Of a DNA stretch of 64,000 bases, positions 17,627 through 26,867 are shown in pieces. This stretch comes from Pseudomonas benzenivorans (lineage in GTDB: Bacteria; Pseudomonadota; Gammaproteobacteria; Pseudomonadales; Pseudomonadaceae). The notes beneath the pieces are model-generated. The model had not been told where the DNA came from and searched no databases. It was given only the letters and a program-made list of their open reading frames with translations. How positions within the stretch are numbered: the first letter of the stretch is position 1; every line of letters begins with the position of its first letter. Made by a program: the position numbers and the translations under genes. The stretch covers positions 248,001 to 312,000 of the forward strand of contig NZ_FNCT01000006.1 in the NCBI RefSeq assembly GCF_900100495.1. The letters are read 5' to 3'.

Positions 17627-18187
17627 TTAGTGGGGCCAGGCGCTGACGAAATCGGTTAGCTGCAATGGCGCCGGGGTGCGCAACTCGCGTTCGGGCGTGC
17701 CGAGATAGAGAAAGGCGACGATCTGTTCGCCGGCGGCCAAGCCAAGCCCGGCGGCCACCCGGGCGTTATAGGCCAGTTCGCCGGTGCGCCAGACCGCGCC
17801 GATGCCCTGGGCATGGGCGGCGAGCAGGATGGCGTGGGCGGCGCAACCGGCGGCGATCACCTGTTCCTGCGGCGGCACCTTGAAATGCTCCTGCACACGG
17901 GCGACCACCACCACCAACAGCGGCGCGCGCAAGGGCATGGCCCGCGCCTTGGCCAGCGCCTCCTCGCCGACATCGGCGGCGCCAACCGCCAGGGCCTGGG
18001 CAAACAGTTCGCCCAACCGCTCACGCCCGGTACCTTCGATAGTGAGAAAGCGCCATGGCCGCAATTGGCCGTGATCCGGCGCCCGCAGCGCCGCGCGGAA
18101 CAACAGTTCGCGCTGAGCCGCATCCGGCGCGGGCTCACGCAAGCGCGGCACGGAAACACGGTTGAGCAGGGCATCGAGAGCGTCCAT
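17627..18187 (-). CDS. YdjA-like nitroreductase family protein
   Basis: This 186-residue FMN-dependent nitroreductase-fold protein has the single-domain YdjA length. FMN-contact features are RAPDHGQLRPWRFL near the N-terminus and GIGAVWRTGELAYNARVAAGLGL at the C-terminal side. I use the ATG complementary to 18187 (MDALDALLNRVSVPRL), with an upstream GGAGA; the longer frame adds unrelated residues. YdjA reduces nitro compounds and quinones poorly and its natural substrate is unknown. It is a single gene convergent with cpxA. Confidence 0.92.
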   Translation of the reverse strand: MDALDALLNRVSVPRLREPAPDAAQRELLFRAALRAPDHGQLRPWRFLTIEGTGRERLGELFAQALAVGAADVGEEALAKARAMPLRAPLLVVVVARVQEHFKVPPQEQVIAAGCAAHAILLAAHAQGIGAVWRTGELAYNARVAAGLGLAAGEQIVAFLYLGTPERELRTPAPLQLTDFVSAWPH

Positions 18188-18332
18188 CAGCCATCTCCGG
18201 GAGAAAGGAAGCGCGAATTCTAGGGCCTGAGGCCCGCACATTGGAGAAAAAAACTGGCCGACCGCAGGATCGGCAGCGGCGATAAGTGCCGCGGATTGCT
18301 GCGTGCCAATCCGCCCCTAGGACGATGGCGGG

Positions 18333-18704
18333 CTACGCCACCCGCTCCGGCGATACGCTAGGCTGCAGCGGCGGGGTCAGCGGCGGCAGGCCATAGGCGC
18401 GCCGTGCATCGTCACAGCGCGGATTGTGTTCGCCGTTGGCCCAGGAGGCCTCGAACTCGCGGCACGGGCTGGAGCGCTGCTCATACAGGGTGCAGCGAAC
18501 ACCCTCGCCCACTTCACCGAGCAAGGCGACGCAACGCGCCGGTTTGTGCTCGGTGCCGCGCATGGCGACCCGTTGCGGGGTGATCAGCACCACCTGATCA
18601 TCCGGCACCGTACCGCCGGCCGATTGGCATTCACCCCAGAAGAACGACACACGAAAATACGCGCAGCAGGCACCGCAGGTTAGGCAAGGATTAGCGTTAG
18701 ACAT
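18333..18704 (-). CDS. YkgJ-family cysteine-cluster protein
   Basis: This is a 123-residue protein with the conserved Cys pattern of the CxxCxxCC family, a putative zinc- or iron-chelating domain: PCLTCGACCAYFRVSFFWGEC near the N-terminus and RCTLYEQRSSPCREFEASW later. Seven or so Cys residues could bind a metal or an Fe-S cluster. I start at the Met of MSNANPCLTC. The long upstream frame runs through non-coding GC-rich hairpins. The function of the family is not established. A single gene divergent from trkH. Confidence 0.88.
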   Translation of the reverse strand: MSNANPCLTCGACCAYFRVSFFWGECQSAGGTVPDDQVVLITPQRVAMRGTEHKPARCVALLGEVGEGVRCTLYEQRSSPCREFEASWANGEHNPRCDDARRAYGLPPLTPPLQPSVSPERVA

Positions 18705-19032
18705 GATTTGACTGGGCTCAGAAATCGGCAAGGGCCGGCACCTGACGGCTATTCTATGCGGCGCCCGACGCTTGTAAAGCGGCGGGTCGACGGGTGCCGG
18801 GAAACCGGACGAGACGAGCGCGGAGCGGCCAGCGGGAAGCCTCCGCCCGGCGGAGAAGCGCCCGGCACACCGGGCCGCCGTCAGTCGGCGGCCGACGCCA
18901 TGACCGGATGGAATAATTTCCCCGGGGGCCGACCCGGCCCGGCTGTTTCGCCCCATTGACGCGCTCTGGTTTACAGCCACGCCGGCACGAGTAAAATGGC
19001 GCGCTTTGCCGCCCCCAACCCGAGCCTATTAG
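18705..19032. other. Non-coding gap with hairpins between the ykgJ-like gene and trkH
   Basis: This 328-bp divergent region holds two GC-rich hairpins: CTCCG/CGGAG at 18841-18855 and an 8-bp stem GGCCGCCG/CGGCGGCC at 18873-18893. An A/T-richer block at 18907-18985 precedes trkH and probably carries its promoter. I see no gene. Confidence 0.6.
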
Positions 19033-20484
19033 ATGGCCTTGTCGACGCTGCGCATCATCGGTTTCATCCTCGGCATTTTCCTGATTACCCTGGCCGTCAG
19101 CATGGTCTTCCCGATGCTGACCCTGCTGAGCTTCGAGCGCACCGACGACCTCTCCTCCTTCCTCTGGTCGAGCCTGATCACCATGACCGCCGGCCTCGCC
19201 CTGGTGATACCCGGGCGCCCGGCCAACGCCCACCTGCGTCCGCGCGACATGTACATGCTGACCACCACCAGTTGGCTGGCGGTATGCATCTTCGCCGCCC
19301 TGCCGATGGTACTGATCCATCACATCAGCTACACCGATGCCTTCTTCGAGACCATGTCCGGCATCACTACCACTGGTTCGACCGTGCTGGTCGGCCTGGA
19401 CAGCGCCTCGCCAGGTTTGCTGATCTGGCGCTCGATGCTGCAGTGGCTCGGCGGCATCGGCTTCATCGGCATGGCGGTGGCGATCCTGCCGCTGCTGCGT
19501 GTCGGCGGCATGCGCCTGTTCCAGACCGAGTCCTCGGACTGGGGCGAGAAGGTCATGCCGCGCTCGCATATGGCGGCCAAATACATAGTCGCGATCTTCG
19601 TCGGTCTGACCCTGCTCGGCGCCCTGGCCTTCTGGCTCGCCGGAATGAGCTGGTTCGAGGCCATCAACCATGCGATGACCGCGATCGCCACCGGCGGTTA
19701 CTCCACCTCCGACAACTCGATGGGCAATTTCGGCCCGGCTTCGCATTGGGTGGCGGTCGTCCTGATGCTGCTTGGCAGCCTGCCCTTCACCCTGTACGTC
19801 GCCAGCATCCGCGGCAATCGCAAGGCCTTGATCAAGGACGAGCAGGTACGCGGCTTTCTGTCGATGTTGACCGTCACCTGCCTGCTGTTCAGCTTGTGGC
19901 TGTGGTTGCACTCCGAGTATGCCTTCCTCGACGCCTTGCGCATCGTCACCCTGAACGTGGTGTCGGTAGTCACCACCACCGGTTACGCCCTGGGCGACTA
20001 CAGCCTGTGGGGCGGTTTCGCCGTGCTGCTGTTCTTCTACCTGACCTTCGTCGGCGGCTGTTCCGGCTCGACTTCCGGCGGGCTGAAGATCTTCCGCTTT
20101 CAGGTGGCCTACACACTGCTCAGCAGTTCGCTCAAGCAGTTGGTTCACCCGCGGGCGGTGATCAAGCAACAATACAATGGGCATAATCTGGACGAGGATA
20201 TCGTCCGCTCGATCCTCACCTTCTCCTTCTTCTTCACCATCACCATCGGTGCAATCGCCCTGGGCCTGACGTTGGTCGGCCTCGACTGGGTCACCGCACT
20301 GACCGGCGCCGCCACCGCGGTGTGCAACGTCGGCCCGGGCTTGGGTCCGATCATCGGCCCGGCCGGCAACTTCTCCAGCCTGCCCGATAGCGCCAAATGG
20401 CTGCTGACCATCGGCATGCTGCTCGGCCGCCTGGAGATTCTTACGGTACTGGTGCTAGTCACCCCAAGTTTCTGGAAGCACTGA
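19033..20484 (+). CDS. trkH: TrkH-family potassium uptake protein
   Basis: TrkH is the membrane subunit of the Trk K+ uptake system, gated by TrkA. At 483 residues it has the expected four pore repeats. Selectivity-filter loops can be read at FETMSGITTTGSTVL, AMTAIATGGYSTSDNS, NVVSVVTTTGYALGDYS and AVCNVGPGLGPIIGP. A Gly/Ser-rich loop, GGCSGSTSGGLKIFR, follows repeat three. The start MALSTLRIIGFILGIFLITL is directly hydrophobic. The gene ends 22 bp from the convergent AraC regulator. trkA is not in this window. Confidence 0.96.
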   Translation: MALSTLRIIGFILGIFLITLAVSMVFPMLTLLSFERTDDLSSFLWSSLITMTAGLALVIPGRPANAHLRPRDMYMLTTTSWLAVCIFAALPMVLIHHISYTDAFFETMSGITTTGSTVLVGLDSASPGLLIWRSMLQWLGGIGFIGMAVAILPLLRVGGMRLFQTESSDWGEKVMPRSHMAAKYIVAIFVGLTLLGALAFWLAGMSWFEAINHAMTAIATGGYSTSDNSMGNFGPASHWVAVVLMLLGSLPFTLYVASIRGNRKALIKDEQVRGFLSMLTVTCLLFSLWLWLHSEYAFLDALRIVTLNVVSVVTTTGYALGDYSLWGGFAVLLFFYLTFVGGCSGSTSGGLKIFRFQVAYTLLSSSLKQLVHPRAVIKQQYNGHNLDEDIVRSILTFSFFFTITIGAIALGLTLVGLDWVTALTGAATAVCNVGPGLGPIIGPAGNFSSLPDSAKWLLTIGMLLGRLEILTVLVLVTPSFWKH

Positions 20485-20506
20485 AGAACAGCCAGGCTGG
20501 CCATGC

Positions 20507-21508
20507 CTACAGGCGTGCACGGTACTCGCCTGGGGTCATGTCGAACCAACGGCGGAAGGCCCGAAAGAAATTGCTCGGATCGGCAAAGCCCAGCAGGTAG
20601 GCGACTTCCAGCAGGGTCAGGTTGGGCTGGGCGAGGTACTGCTCGGCCAGTTCGCGGCGGGTGTCGTCGAGCAACTGCTGAAAGCTGCTGCCCTCCTCCT
20701 GTAACCGCCGCTGCAGGGTGCGCTGCGACAGGTGCAATGCCTGCGCCACCGCTTCGCGCTTGGGCTCGCCCTGCGGCAGCAGGCGGCACAGCGTCTGCCG
20801 GGCCAGGTGGGTGACGCGGCTCTCCGAGAAACGCGCGAGGTATTCGCCGGCGAAGCGGTCGTGCAGTTGCGCCAGCGAGTCGTTGGCGGTCGGCAGCGGT
20901 GCCTCCATATCCGCCCGCTCGAACAGCAGTGCGTAGTGCGTGGCATTGAACTTCAGCGGCGCCTGGAATACCTGCTGGAACGGCTCCGGATCGGCCGGCG
21001 GGTCGCCTTGCAGGAGCACCTGCTGCGGCCGAATCGGCTTGCCGGTCATCCACCGACAGAACGCCAGGGCATAGGCCAGCGAGGCCTCGGCGCTCTGCCG
21101 CGCCGGCGGCAGGCGGTCGCCGTGGATCGCCAGGATCAGTTCGTAGCCCCTGGGCGTGGGGCGGAAACTCAGGTCGGCGCCCTCGGCGATGATCCGCTGG
21201 TAGCGCACCAGCCGCGCCAACCCCTCCTTCAGCGTGCGGCTTGACATCAACGCATAACCCACCACGTGGAACGAGGCCGGACGCACCACCTTGGCCATGT
21301 TCAGGCCAATCGCCGGGTTGCCCGACAGCTCCACCGCGCGCTGCCACAGGCGGGTCATGCCGTCCTGCGCGAAGCGCGCATCCGGATCGGCCAGCGCCGC
21401 GTAATCCAGGCCCAGTTCGCGGAAGATCACCCGGCAGTCGACGCCGCCCATTTCCAGCGCCTGGACGATACCCAAGGCCCAGTTCGACGAGGTGGTGCGT
21501 TCGCTCAT
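20507..21508 (-). CDS. AraC-family transcriptional regulator
   Basis: This is a 333-residue regulator of the OruR/ArgR-like subgroup with an N-terminal Arabinose_bd-type domain of ~200 residues. Its C-terminal double helix-turn-helix includes LHLSQRTLQRRLQEEGSSFQQLL and LLEVAYLLGFADPSNFFRAFRRWFDMTPGEYR. Ligand and targets are unknown. The nearest candidates are the divergent Mpo1-like gene at 21680 or distant genes. The start MSERTTSSNWALG is supported by reading to the natural boundary of the N-terminal domain. Confidence 0.92.
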   Translation of the reverse strand: MSERTTSSNWALGIVQALEMGGVDCRVIFRELGLDYAALADPDARFAQDGMTRLWQRAVELSGNPAIGLNMAKVVRPASFHVVGYALMSSRTLKEGLARLVRYQRIIAEGADLSFRPTPRGYELILAIHGDRLPPARQSAEASLAYALAFCRWMTGKPIRPQQVLLQGDPPADPEPFQQVFQAPLKFNATHYALLFERADMEAPLPTANDSLAQLHDRFAGEYLARFSESRVTHLARQTLCRLLPQGEPKREAVAQALHLSQRTLQRRLQEEGSSFQQLLDDTRRELAEQYLAQPNLTLLEVAYLLGFADPSNFFRAFRRWFDMTPGEYRARL

Positions 21509-21679
21509 GGGGTTATTCTTATTCGAGTCATGAAGGGCCGCAGCCGGCGGCCTGGCGGCGCAAGGATACTAAACTGGCACCTAATGTCACTGGCCCAGGA
21601 GGACACGCGGCCTAGACTGCAAGCAACCCGCAGCCGACTCAATAGCCGATACGGCCAGAATAAGAACCGGAGGTACGCC

Positions 21680-21997
21680 ATGGCCACTCAGACCCACGAC
21701 CGCTACACCAGCTTCGCCGAGTTCTACCCCTACTACCTGCAGGAGCACAGCAACGCCACCTGCCGCCGCCTGCACTACGTCGGCAGCCTGGTGGTGCTGG
21801 GCATCCTCGCCTATGCCATCGCCAGCCAACAGTGGCTGTGGCTGCTGGCCATGCCGCTGGCCGGATACGGCTTCGCCTGGGTCGGCCATTTCGTCTTCGA
21901 GAAGAACCGCCCGGCCACCTTCCAATATCCGCTGTACAGCTTCATGGGCGACTGGGTGATGCTCAAGGATGCCTTTACCGGACGCATCAAGTTCTGA
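21680..21997 (+). CDS. Mpo1/DUF962-family membrane protein
   Basis: This is a 105-residue protein of the Mpo1-like family (DUF962). It shows the conserved FAEFYPYYLQEHSNATCRRLHYVG, two short hydrophobic helices (LVVLGILAYAIASQ, WLWLLAMPLAGYGFAWVGHF) and the terminal FEKNRPATFQYPLYSFMGDWVM. Yeast Mpo1 is a dioxygenase that alpha-oxidises 2-hydroxy fatty acids, with iron bound by conserved His residues that are present here (LHYVG, GHFVFE, EHSN). Activity in Pseudomonas is not known. The ribosome site is CGGAGG just before the ATG. cyaB follows in the same direction. Confidence 0.9.
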   Translation: MATQTHDRYTSFAEFYPYYLQEHSNATCRRLHYVGSLVVLGILAYAIASQQWLWLLAMPLAGYGFAWVGHFVFEKNRPATFQYPLYSFMGDWVMLKDAFTGRIKF

Positions 21998-22199
21998 AGC
22001 CGACCGTCCGGCCGGCGGAATGGACTGCCGTTCGCCGGACCGCTTGCCCCTGCCAGACCACCGCTCGGCAACGATGCTTGGCTGCTGCCGCCGCGCTTGG
22101 TTATGATCCCCGCTCTGTCGCAAGCCTGGCCTAGAGTTTGCAGACTGCCTAGACGTCCAGCAGAGACGTCGGAAAACCAGCAGGGATCCTTTGCAGCGC

Positions 22200-23588
22200 A
22201 TGAATGCCATCACCTCGAACCGGCTCCACGCATTGCCGGCGACACCGCTACGCGAGTATTACTCCCGCGTGCTGGCCTATATCGCCGTTGCCGCGAGTAT
22301 CGCCGCGGGCACCTACGCCCGGCATTTCGGCTACGACATTCTGTGGATGGTGCCGTACGCCCTGCTCTACCCGCACCTGGCGCATCAGCTAAGCCTGCGC
22401 TTCAAGCGCGACCACCCGCACAGGACCACCCTGGGCCTGCTGTTCGTCGATGCCTTGCATTGCGGCGCGGCCCTCGCCCTGCTCGGTTTCTCGGTGGTGC
22501 CCAGCCTGATGTGCCTGTTGATCCTGGCATTCAGCTCGTTGGTGATCGGCGGCTTGCGCTACCTGGGCCTGGCCGTACTGATCGCCTTCAGCGGCACCCT
22601 GCTCAGCGCCGCGCTGATCGAGCTGAAGACCAACTTCGACACGCCGGCCGTGGTCGCCCTGGTGAGCATCGCCTTCAGCACCCTGTATATCTGCATCACC
22701 GCGTTTTTCGTGCACCAGCAGGGCTTGCGCCTGGCGCAGGTACAGTCCGATATCAAGCGCGAGCAGGAGAAAGCCGCGCGCCTGGCGCGCAACCTGGCCA
22801 AGTACCTGTCGCCACAGGTGTGGGAGTCGATTTTCAGCGGCAAGAAGACCGTACGCCTGGAAACCCAGCGCAAGAAGCTCACGGTGTTCTTCTCCGACAT
22901 CAAGGGCTTCACCGAACTGTCCGAAGAACTGGAAGCCGAAGCCCTGACCGACCTGCTCAACAGCTACCTGAACGAGATGTCGAAGATCTGCCTGAAGTAC
23001 GGCGGCACCATCGACAAGTTCATCGGCGACAGCGTCATGGTGTTCTTCGGCGACCCGGCCAGCCAGGGCGCCAAGAAAGACGCCGTGGCCGCGGTGTCGA
23101 TGGCCGTCGCCATGCGCAAGCACATGAAGGTGCTGCGCCAGCAGTGGCGCGCCCAGGGCATCACCAAGCCCCTGGAAATCCGCATGGGGCTGAACACCGG
23201 CTACTGCACGGTCGGCAACTTCGGCGCCGACACGCGCATGGACTACACCATCATCGGCCGCGACGTGAACCTCGCCAGCCGCCTGGAAAGCGCTGCCGAA
23301 GCTGGCGAGATCCTGATCTCCCACGAGACCTATTCGCTGGTCAAGGACCTGATCATGTGCCGCGACAAGGGCCAGATCAGCGTCAAGGGCTTCACCCGGC
23401 CGGTGCAGATCTACCAGGTGGTGGACTTCCGCCGCGACCTGGGCGCCACCTCCAGCTACGTCGAGCACGAGCTGCCGGGCTTCTCGATGTACCTGGACAC
23501 CAACGGCATCCAGAACTTCGACAAGGACCGGGTGATCCAGGCGCTGCAGCAGGCCGCGGAGAAGTTGCGCGACAAGGTGATCATGTAG
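22200..23588 (+). CDS. cyaB: Membrane-anchored class III adenylate cyclase CyaB
   Basis: CyaB is the main cAMP source for Vfr-dependent virulence control in P. aeruginosa. The ~462-residue protein has an N-terminal MASE2-type membrane domain with about six hydrophobic helices (to ~residue 185) and a linker helix. The class III cyclase domain shows VFFSDIKGFTELSEELE (metal Asp), FIGDSVMVFFGDP (second metal Asp), and YTIIGRDVNLASRLESAA (Asn and Arg that stabilise the transition state). An in-frame TTG lies 9 bp upstream; I prefer the ATG at 22200. The Mpo1-like gene sits just upstream as in P. aeruginosa. Confidence 0.93.
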   Translation: MNAITSNRLHALPATPLREYYSRVLAYIAVAASIAAGTYARHFGYDILWMVPYALLYPHLAHQLSLRFKRDHPHRTTLGLLFVDALHCGAALALLGFSVVPSLMCLLILAFSSLVIGGLRYLGLAVLIAFSGTLLSAALIELKTNFDTPAVVALVSIAFSTLYICITAFFVHQQGLRLAQVQSDIKREQEKAARLARNLAKYLSPQVWESIFSGKKTVRLETQRKKLTVFFSDIKGFTELSEELEAEALTDLLNSYLNEMSKICLKYGGTIDKFIGDSVMVFFGDPASQGAKKDAVAAVSMAVAMRKHMKVLRQQWRAQGITKPLEIRMGLNTGYCTVGNFGADTRMDYTIIGRDVNLASRLESAAEAGEILISHETYSLVKDLIMCRDKGQISVKGFTRPVQIYQVVDFRRDLGATSSYVEHELPGFSMYLDTNGIQNFDKDRVIQALQQAAEKLRDKVIM

Positions 23589-23655
23589 CCCGGGGCGCCT
23601 GCCGGGCAGCTCGGAGCAGGCCCGGGCTTTGCCAGCGCCCCGCCAGGCAGCGACC

Positions 23656-24540
23656 TCAAGCCAGGCTCTGCACCGCGCGCAGCAGCGCCTTGCTCAAATC
23701 CACCGCAGAGAATTTGGTGAGCACATCGTTGGCGCCGACCGAGCGCGCCTTCTCGGTATTCATGGTGCTGTCCAGCGAGGTGTGCAGCAGCACGTAGGTC
23801 TGGCCGATACTGGCGTTCTGGCGGATCGCCCGCACCAGGCTGTAGCCATCCATTTCCGGCATTTCGATGTCCGAGACCAACACCTCGATCGGCTGCCCGG
23901 CCTGCTGCCGGGACAGCAGCAAGTCCAGCGCACTGGCCGCGCTTCTGACCGCCTGGCAATCCAGCTCGAGCTTGCGCAGGCTGGCCAGGGTCTGCTGCAA
24001 GGCCACCTGCGAGTCGTCCACCACCAGCACGCGACGCCCGCGGAGCAGCCTGCGCTCGGCGTCGGAAAGTGATTGCTCGTCGACCTCCTCGGGGAGTGCC
24101 GGGGCGATTTCGTGCAGGACCTTCTCGATATCGAGAATCTGCACGATGGCGCCTTCGATCTGCGTCACCCCGGTGATGAAGGCTTTGGCTCCGGCGCCGG
24201 CCGGTGGCGGCCGCACATCGCGGGTCGAGCACTGGACGATGCGCTCCACACTCTGCACGTGCAGGCCCTGCCGCGAGCGACTGAGCTCGGTGACGATCAG
24301 GCAACCGTCCCGGCTGTCGCTACCGCCCGACTCGCCAATCGCGCGGGCCAGATCGACCACGATCAACGCCGCCCCGCGCAAGGTTGCCACGCCGCGCACA
24401 TGGGGATGGCGATTGGGCACCTTGGTCAATCCCGGACAGGGAATGATCTCCTGGACCTTCAGCAGGTTGATCCCGAGCAACCTGCCGCTATGCAGACGAA
24501 ACAACAGCAGCGATAACTCATCCCCCAGCGCCACACTCAT
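23656..24540 (-). CDS. cheV: Chemotaxis coupling protein CheV
   Basis: CheV combines a CheW domain, which couples receptors to CheA, with a receiver domain used for adaptation. In the 294-residue product the CheW part covers ~10-150 (LLLFRLHSGRLLGINLLKVQEI, HVRGVATLRGAALIVVDLARAIG, VTQIEGAIVQILDIEKVL). The receiver covers ~168-290 (VLVVDDSQVALQQ, phospho-acceptor in VLVSDIEMPEMDGYSLV, Lys in VLTKFSAVDL). A single gene, convergent with cyaB. It probably serves receptors encoded elsewhere, such as the MCP at 59434, although that link is not shown. Confidence 0.95.
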   Translation of the reverse strand: MSVALGDELSLLLFRLHSGRLLGINLLKVQEIIPCPGLTKVPNRHPHVRGVATLRGAALIVVDLARAIGESGGSDSRDGCLIVTELSRSRQGLHVQSVERIVQCSTRDVRPPPAGAGAKAFITGVTQIEGAIVQILDIEKVLHEIAPALPEEVDEQSLSDAERRLLRGRRVLVVDDSQVALQQTLASLRKLELDCQAVRSAASALDLLLSRQQAGQPIEVLVSDIEMPEMDGYSLVRAIRQNASIGQTYVLLHTSLDSTMNTEKARSVGANDVLTKFSAVDLSKALLRAVQSLA

Positions 24541-24619
24541 CGACCTTTCCCCTCGCCGTCAATCCCAATGCTGGCCAGAGCCTGACAACCGCGCCCCGGC
24601 CTTCCACAAAACCTGTCGC

Positions 24620-24862
24620 TCAACGCAAGAACGCCACCACCTGCTGCGCATCGAACGGCCAATTCAGCTCGGCGCCGGTGTCACAACGGCGCAGCACCGG
24701 GATGCGCAAGGCATAGTGCTCGACCCAGTCTTCTCGATCGGCGATGTCGATCAGCTCGACCAACAAACCGTGTTCGACGAACGGCATCAGCAACGCTTCG
24801 GCCACCTCGCACAAATGACAGCCGAGGGTACCGAACAGTTGGCATTCAGGGAGCATCCGCAC
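24620..24862 (-). CDS. Glutaredoxin-family protein
   Basis: This is an 80-residue thioredoxin-fold protein with the redox motif CHLC (Cys15, Cys18), the cis-Pro loop in LRIPVLRRCDTGAELNWPFD and the ending AQQVVAFLR. It is of the YgiU/DUF836-like glutaredoxin type that accompanies metabolic genes in proteobacteria, and it lacks the Tyr of classical CPYC glutaredoxins. It lies 80 bp from cheV in the same direction. The substrate is unknown. Confidence 0.88.
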   Translation of the reverse strand: MRMLPECQLFGTLGCHLCEVAEALLMPFVEHGLLVELIDIADREDWVEHYALRIPVLRRCDTGAELNWPFDAQQVVAFLR

Positions 24863-24901
24863 GCCTCCACGATCAACGAGGGATGCAGTCTAGCACTTGC
24901 C

Positions 24902-26035
24902 TCAGGCCGCGGTCGGCACCCCGTTCAGCGACGCGAGATCCCGCAAGCCTTGCAGGCCCTCGAGCAACCGCGTGTTGAGCCGCTCGGCCTTATCCAGGCG
25001 TGCCGCGTCGAAGCGCTCATCCAGGGCAAACCCGCCCTCGAGAAGCGCCTGCAGGCCGTCACGGCCATCCTCGATCAGCGCATCGGCACCGCGCAGCGCA
25101 TCGAGCAAGGCCTGGGCGTAGTCGCTCAGCGCAGCGTTGACCACGCTGGCCGACTGGCCGCCCACCGCACCGTAGGCATCGGTGGCCTGACGCACGCGGG
25201 TCTGGGTCAAGCGCAGGGACATCGACGCCAACTGCTCGCCATCCAGCTCCAGCGCCATGGCGCGATCGAAGGCGCCGGCCAGGTCGCCGGCATAGAACTT
25301 GCTGGACAGCTCCTGCACCTGGCCGAAGAGCTGCCCCAGCGCGCTGCGCTCTTCGGCGTCCAATTCGCCTTCGACCTGGATCTGCCAGGCGCCGATCTGC
25401 AGGCTGCCCGCCTGGCTGCTGGCAACCACGGCGCCGCCGTTGCCCTCGCTCGCGGCGACCACGCTGCTCCGCGACCAGCTGGCCGAAGCCTGGGCGACGG
25501 AGATGCGCAGGCGGTCGCCGTCGCGGGTGGTCACCGCCAGCTCGAAGGTTTCCGCCAACGCACTGAAGCGCTCGCTGTAGGCAGCCAGCGCGCGGCCATC
25601 TGCAGGCGGCGCCGGGCTGAAGCGCTGCTCCAGATCGCCCAAGCCGTCCTGGATGCGCTGGTAGCTAGCGTCGATATCCGCCGCCACCTCGCCGTGCAGC
25701 ACGCCCATGCCGTCGAGAATCTTGCGCGCCTCGGCAAAACCCTTCTCCACGCCTTCACGCGCCTGGCTCAGCAGACCTTGCAGCTTGGCCGGATCGGCGC
25801 CGGCAGCCGCGGCACTGTGCAGGCGCTGCTCGATGAAGCCAAGCACCCGACCCGCGACCTGCTCAGGACTGAAGCCATCGTCCTTGCCATGCAACGCCCC
25901 CGCCGGCAAACCCAGGCGTTCGGCCAGGCGATTGGCCAGAGCGCCCTGCGCATCGGCAGCAGTGCGGGCGGCGGGCGGGCTGCCGAAAAACGCTGGGCGC
26001 GGAGTGGAGGACGACAGCGGGGCCAGAGGGTTCAT
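24902..26035 (-). CDS. DUF5610 domain-containing protein
   Basis: This is a 377-residue protein without a signal peptide or membrane helix. The N-terminal part (~25-150) has the DUF5610 pattern: ANRLAERLGLPAGALHGKDD, FSPEQVAGRVLGFIEQRL, then FAEARKILDGMGVLHGEV and IQDGLGDLEQRF. The rest is helical and Ala/Gln rich, ending in a region LDALRGADALIEDGRDGLQALLEGGFALD. The start is the Met of MNPLAPLSSSTPRPAFFGSP, after a GC-rich leader. DUF5610 proteins are common in Pseudomonas and unassigned. No functional context from the neighbours. Confidence 0.75.
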   Translation of the reverse strand: MNPLAPLSSSTPRPAFFGSPPAARTAADAQGALANRLAERLGLPAGALHGKDDGFSPEQVAGRVLGFIEQRLHSAAAAGADPAKLQGLLSQAREGVEKGFAEARKILDGMGVLHGEVAADIDASYQRIQDGLGDLEQRFSPAPPADGRALAAYSERFSALAETFELAVTTRDGDRLRISVAQASASWSRSSVVAASEGNGGAVVASSQAGSLQIGAWQIQVEGELDAEERSALGQLFGQVQELSSKFYAGDLAGAFDRAMALELDGEQLASMSLRLTQTRVRQATDAYGAVGGQSASVVNAALSDYAQALLDALRGADALIEDGRDGLQALLEGGFALDERFDAARLDKAERLNTRLLEGLQGLRDLASLNGVPTAA

Positions 26036-26162
26036 GGCGGGGTACCGGGGCAACGTATCTACGCGGTTGGCGGCTGCCCCCGGCAAAACTTTAGTGCGCG
26101 CGCGGCGCCGAACGACCAGCGGCGGACCTCGCCCAACCCCGCGCGCCCATCCCGGCCGCTGC

Positions 26163-26720
26163 TCAAACCCCGGCAGTCGCCAGCAATTGCGCGGCCGCGG
26201 CCTTGGCCTGCAGGGCCTGTTCGGCCGGGCCATAGAGATGCGCCATGCTCATCGCGCCCTCGAACAGGAACTGCAGCTGCGCGGCCAACTGTTCAGGCTG
26301 CGCCACCCCCAGCGCCAGCAATGCCGCGTGGAAATAGCTCAAGACGAAGCGTTTGTGCTCGGCCGCCTGCCGGTGGATCGGGTTGCCGCGGTCGTGAAAC
26401 TCCGCCGCGGCATGCAGGAACAGGCAACCGCAGAAGCCCTTCTCGCTCAGCCACAGGTGCAGCCCATCGTAGGCGCGCAGGATCGCCTCGCGTGGCGCCA
26501 GGCTAGCCTGCGCCTGGCGCATGCGCTCGGCGATCTGCTCATGCTGCAGCTGCAAGGCGGCGAGAATCAGTTCGTCCTTGGACTTGAAATGTTTGTACAG
26601 GGTCATCTTCGCCACCCCGGACTCGGCGAGGATGCGGTCGATGCCGGTGCTGTGGTAGCCCTCGCGATAGAACAGCTGCAGTGCGGTGTTGAGCAGTTGC
26701 TCGCGTTTGTTCGATGCCAT
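26163..26720 (-). CDS. TetR/AcrR-family repressor
   Basis: This 185-residue repressor has an N-terminal DNA-binding domain (KREQLLNTALQLFYREGYHSTGIDRILAESGVAKMTLYKHFKSKDELI), followed by a ligand-binding helical domain with one Cys pair (FCGCLFLHAA). It is divergent from the glutathione S-transferase gene. The intervening 147 bp contain a palindrome in the GST promoter, so this protein most likely represses that gene and the two that follow it. The inducer is unknown; an electrophile is plausible given GST. Confidence 0.93.
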   Translation of the reverse strand: MASNKREQLLNTALQLFYREGYHSTGIDRILAESGVAKMTLYKHFKSKDELILAALQLQHEQIAERMRQAQASLAPREAILRAYDGLHLWLSEKGFCGCLFLHAAAEFHDRGNPIHRQAAEHKRFVLSYFHAALLALGVAQPEQLAAQLQFLFEGAMSMAHLYGPAEQALQAKAAAAQLLATAGV

Positions 26721-26804
26721 GTGGAACCTCCATAGGCGGCCATTATGCGCAAGCCGCGGCTAGAGCTGAAGGCAACTTGCGCTGCGACGAGGCGAAATGC
26801 ATGC

Positions 26805-26834
26805 TTGAAATATACAGACTTGTCTGTCTATTAT
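26805..26834 (+). promoter_or_regulatory. Sigma-70 promoter with TetR-type operator in the spacer
   Basis: TTGAAA (26805-26810) and TATTAT (26829-26834) are separated by 18 bp. The spacer holds the palindrome ACAGAC-TT-GTCTGT (26814-26827). Its position would block RNA polymerase when bound by the adjacent TetR regulator. The promoter fires towards the GST gene at 26868. Confidence 0.75.
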
Positions 26835-26867
26835 CCAGTTCGACAGTCCCCCACCAGGAGCATCGCC

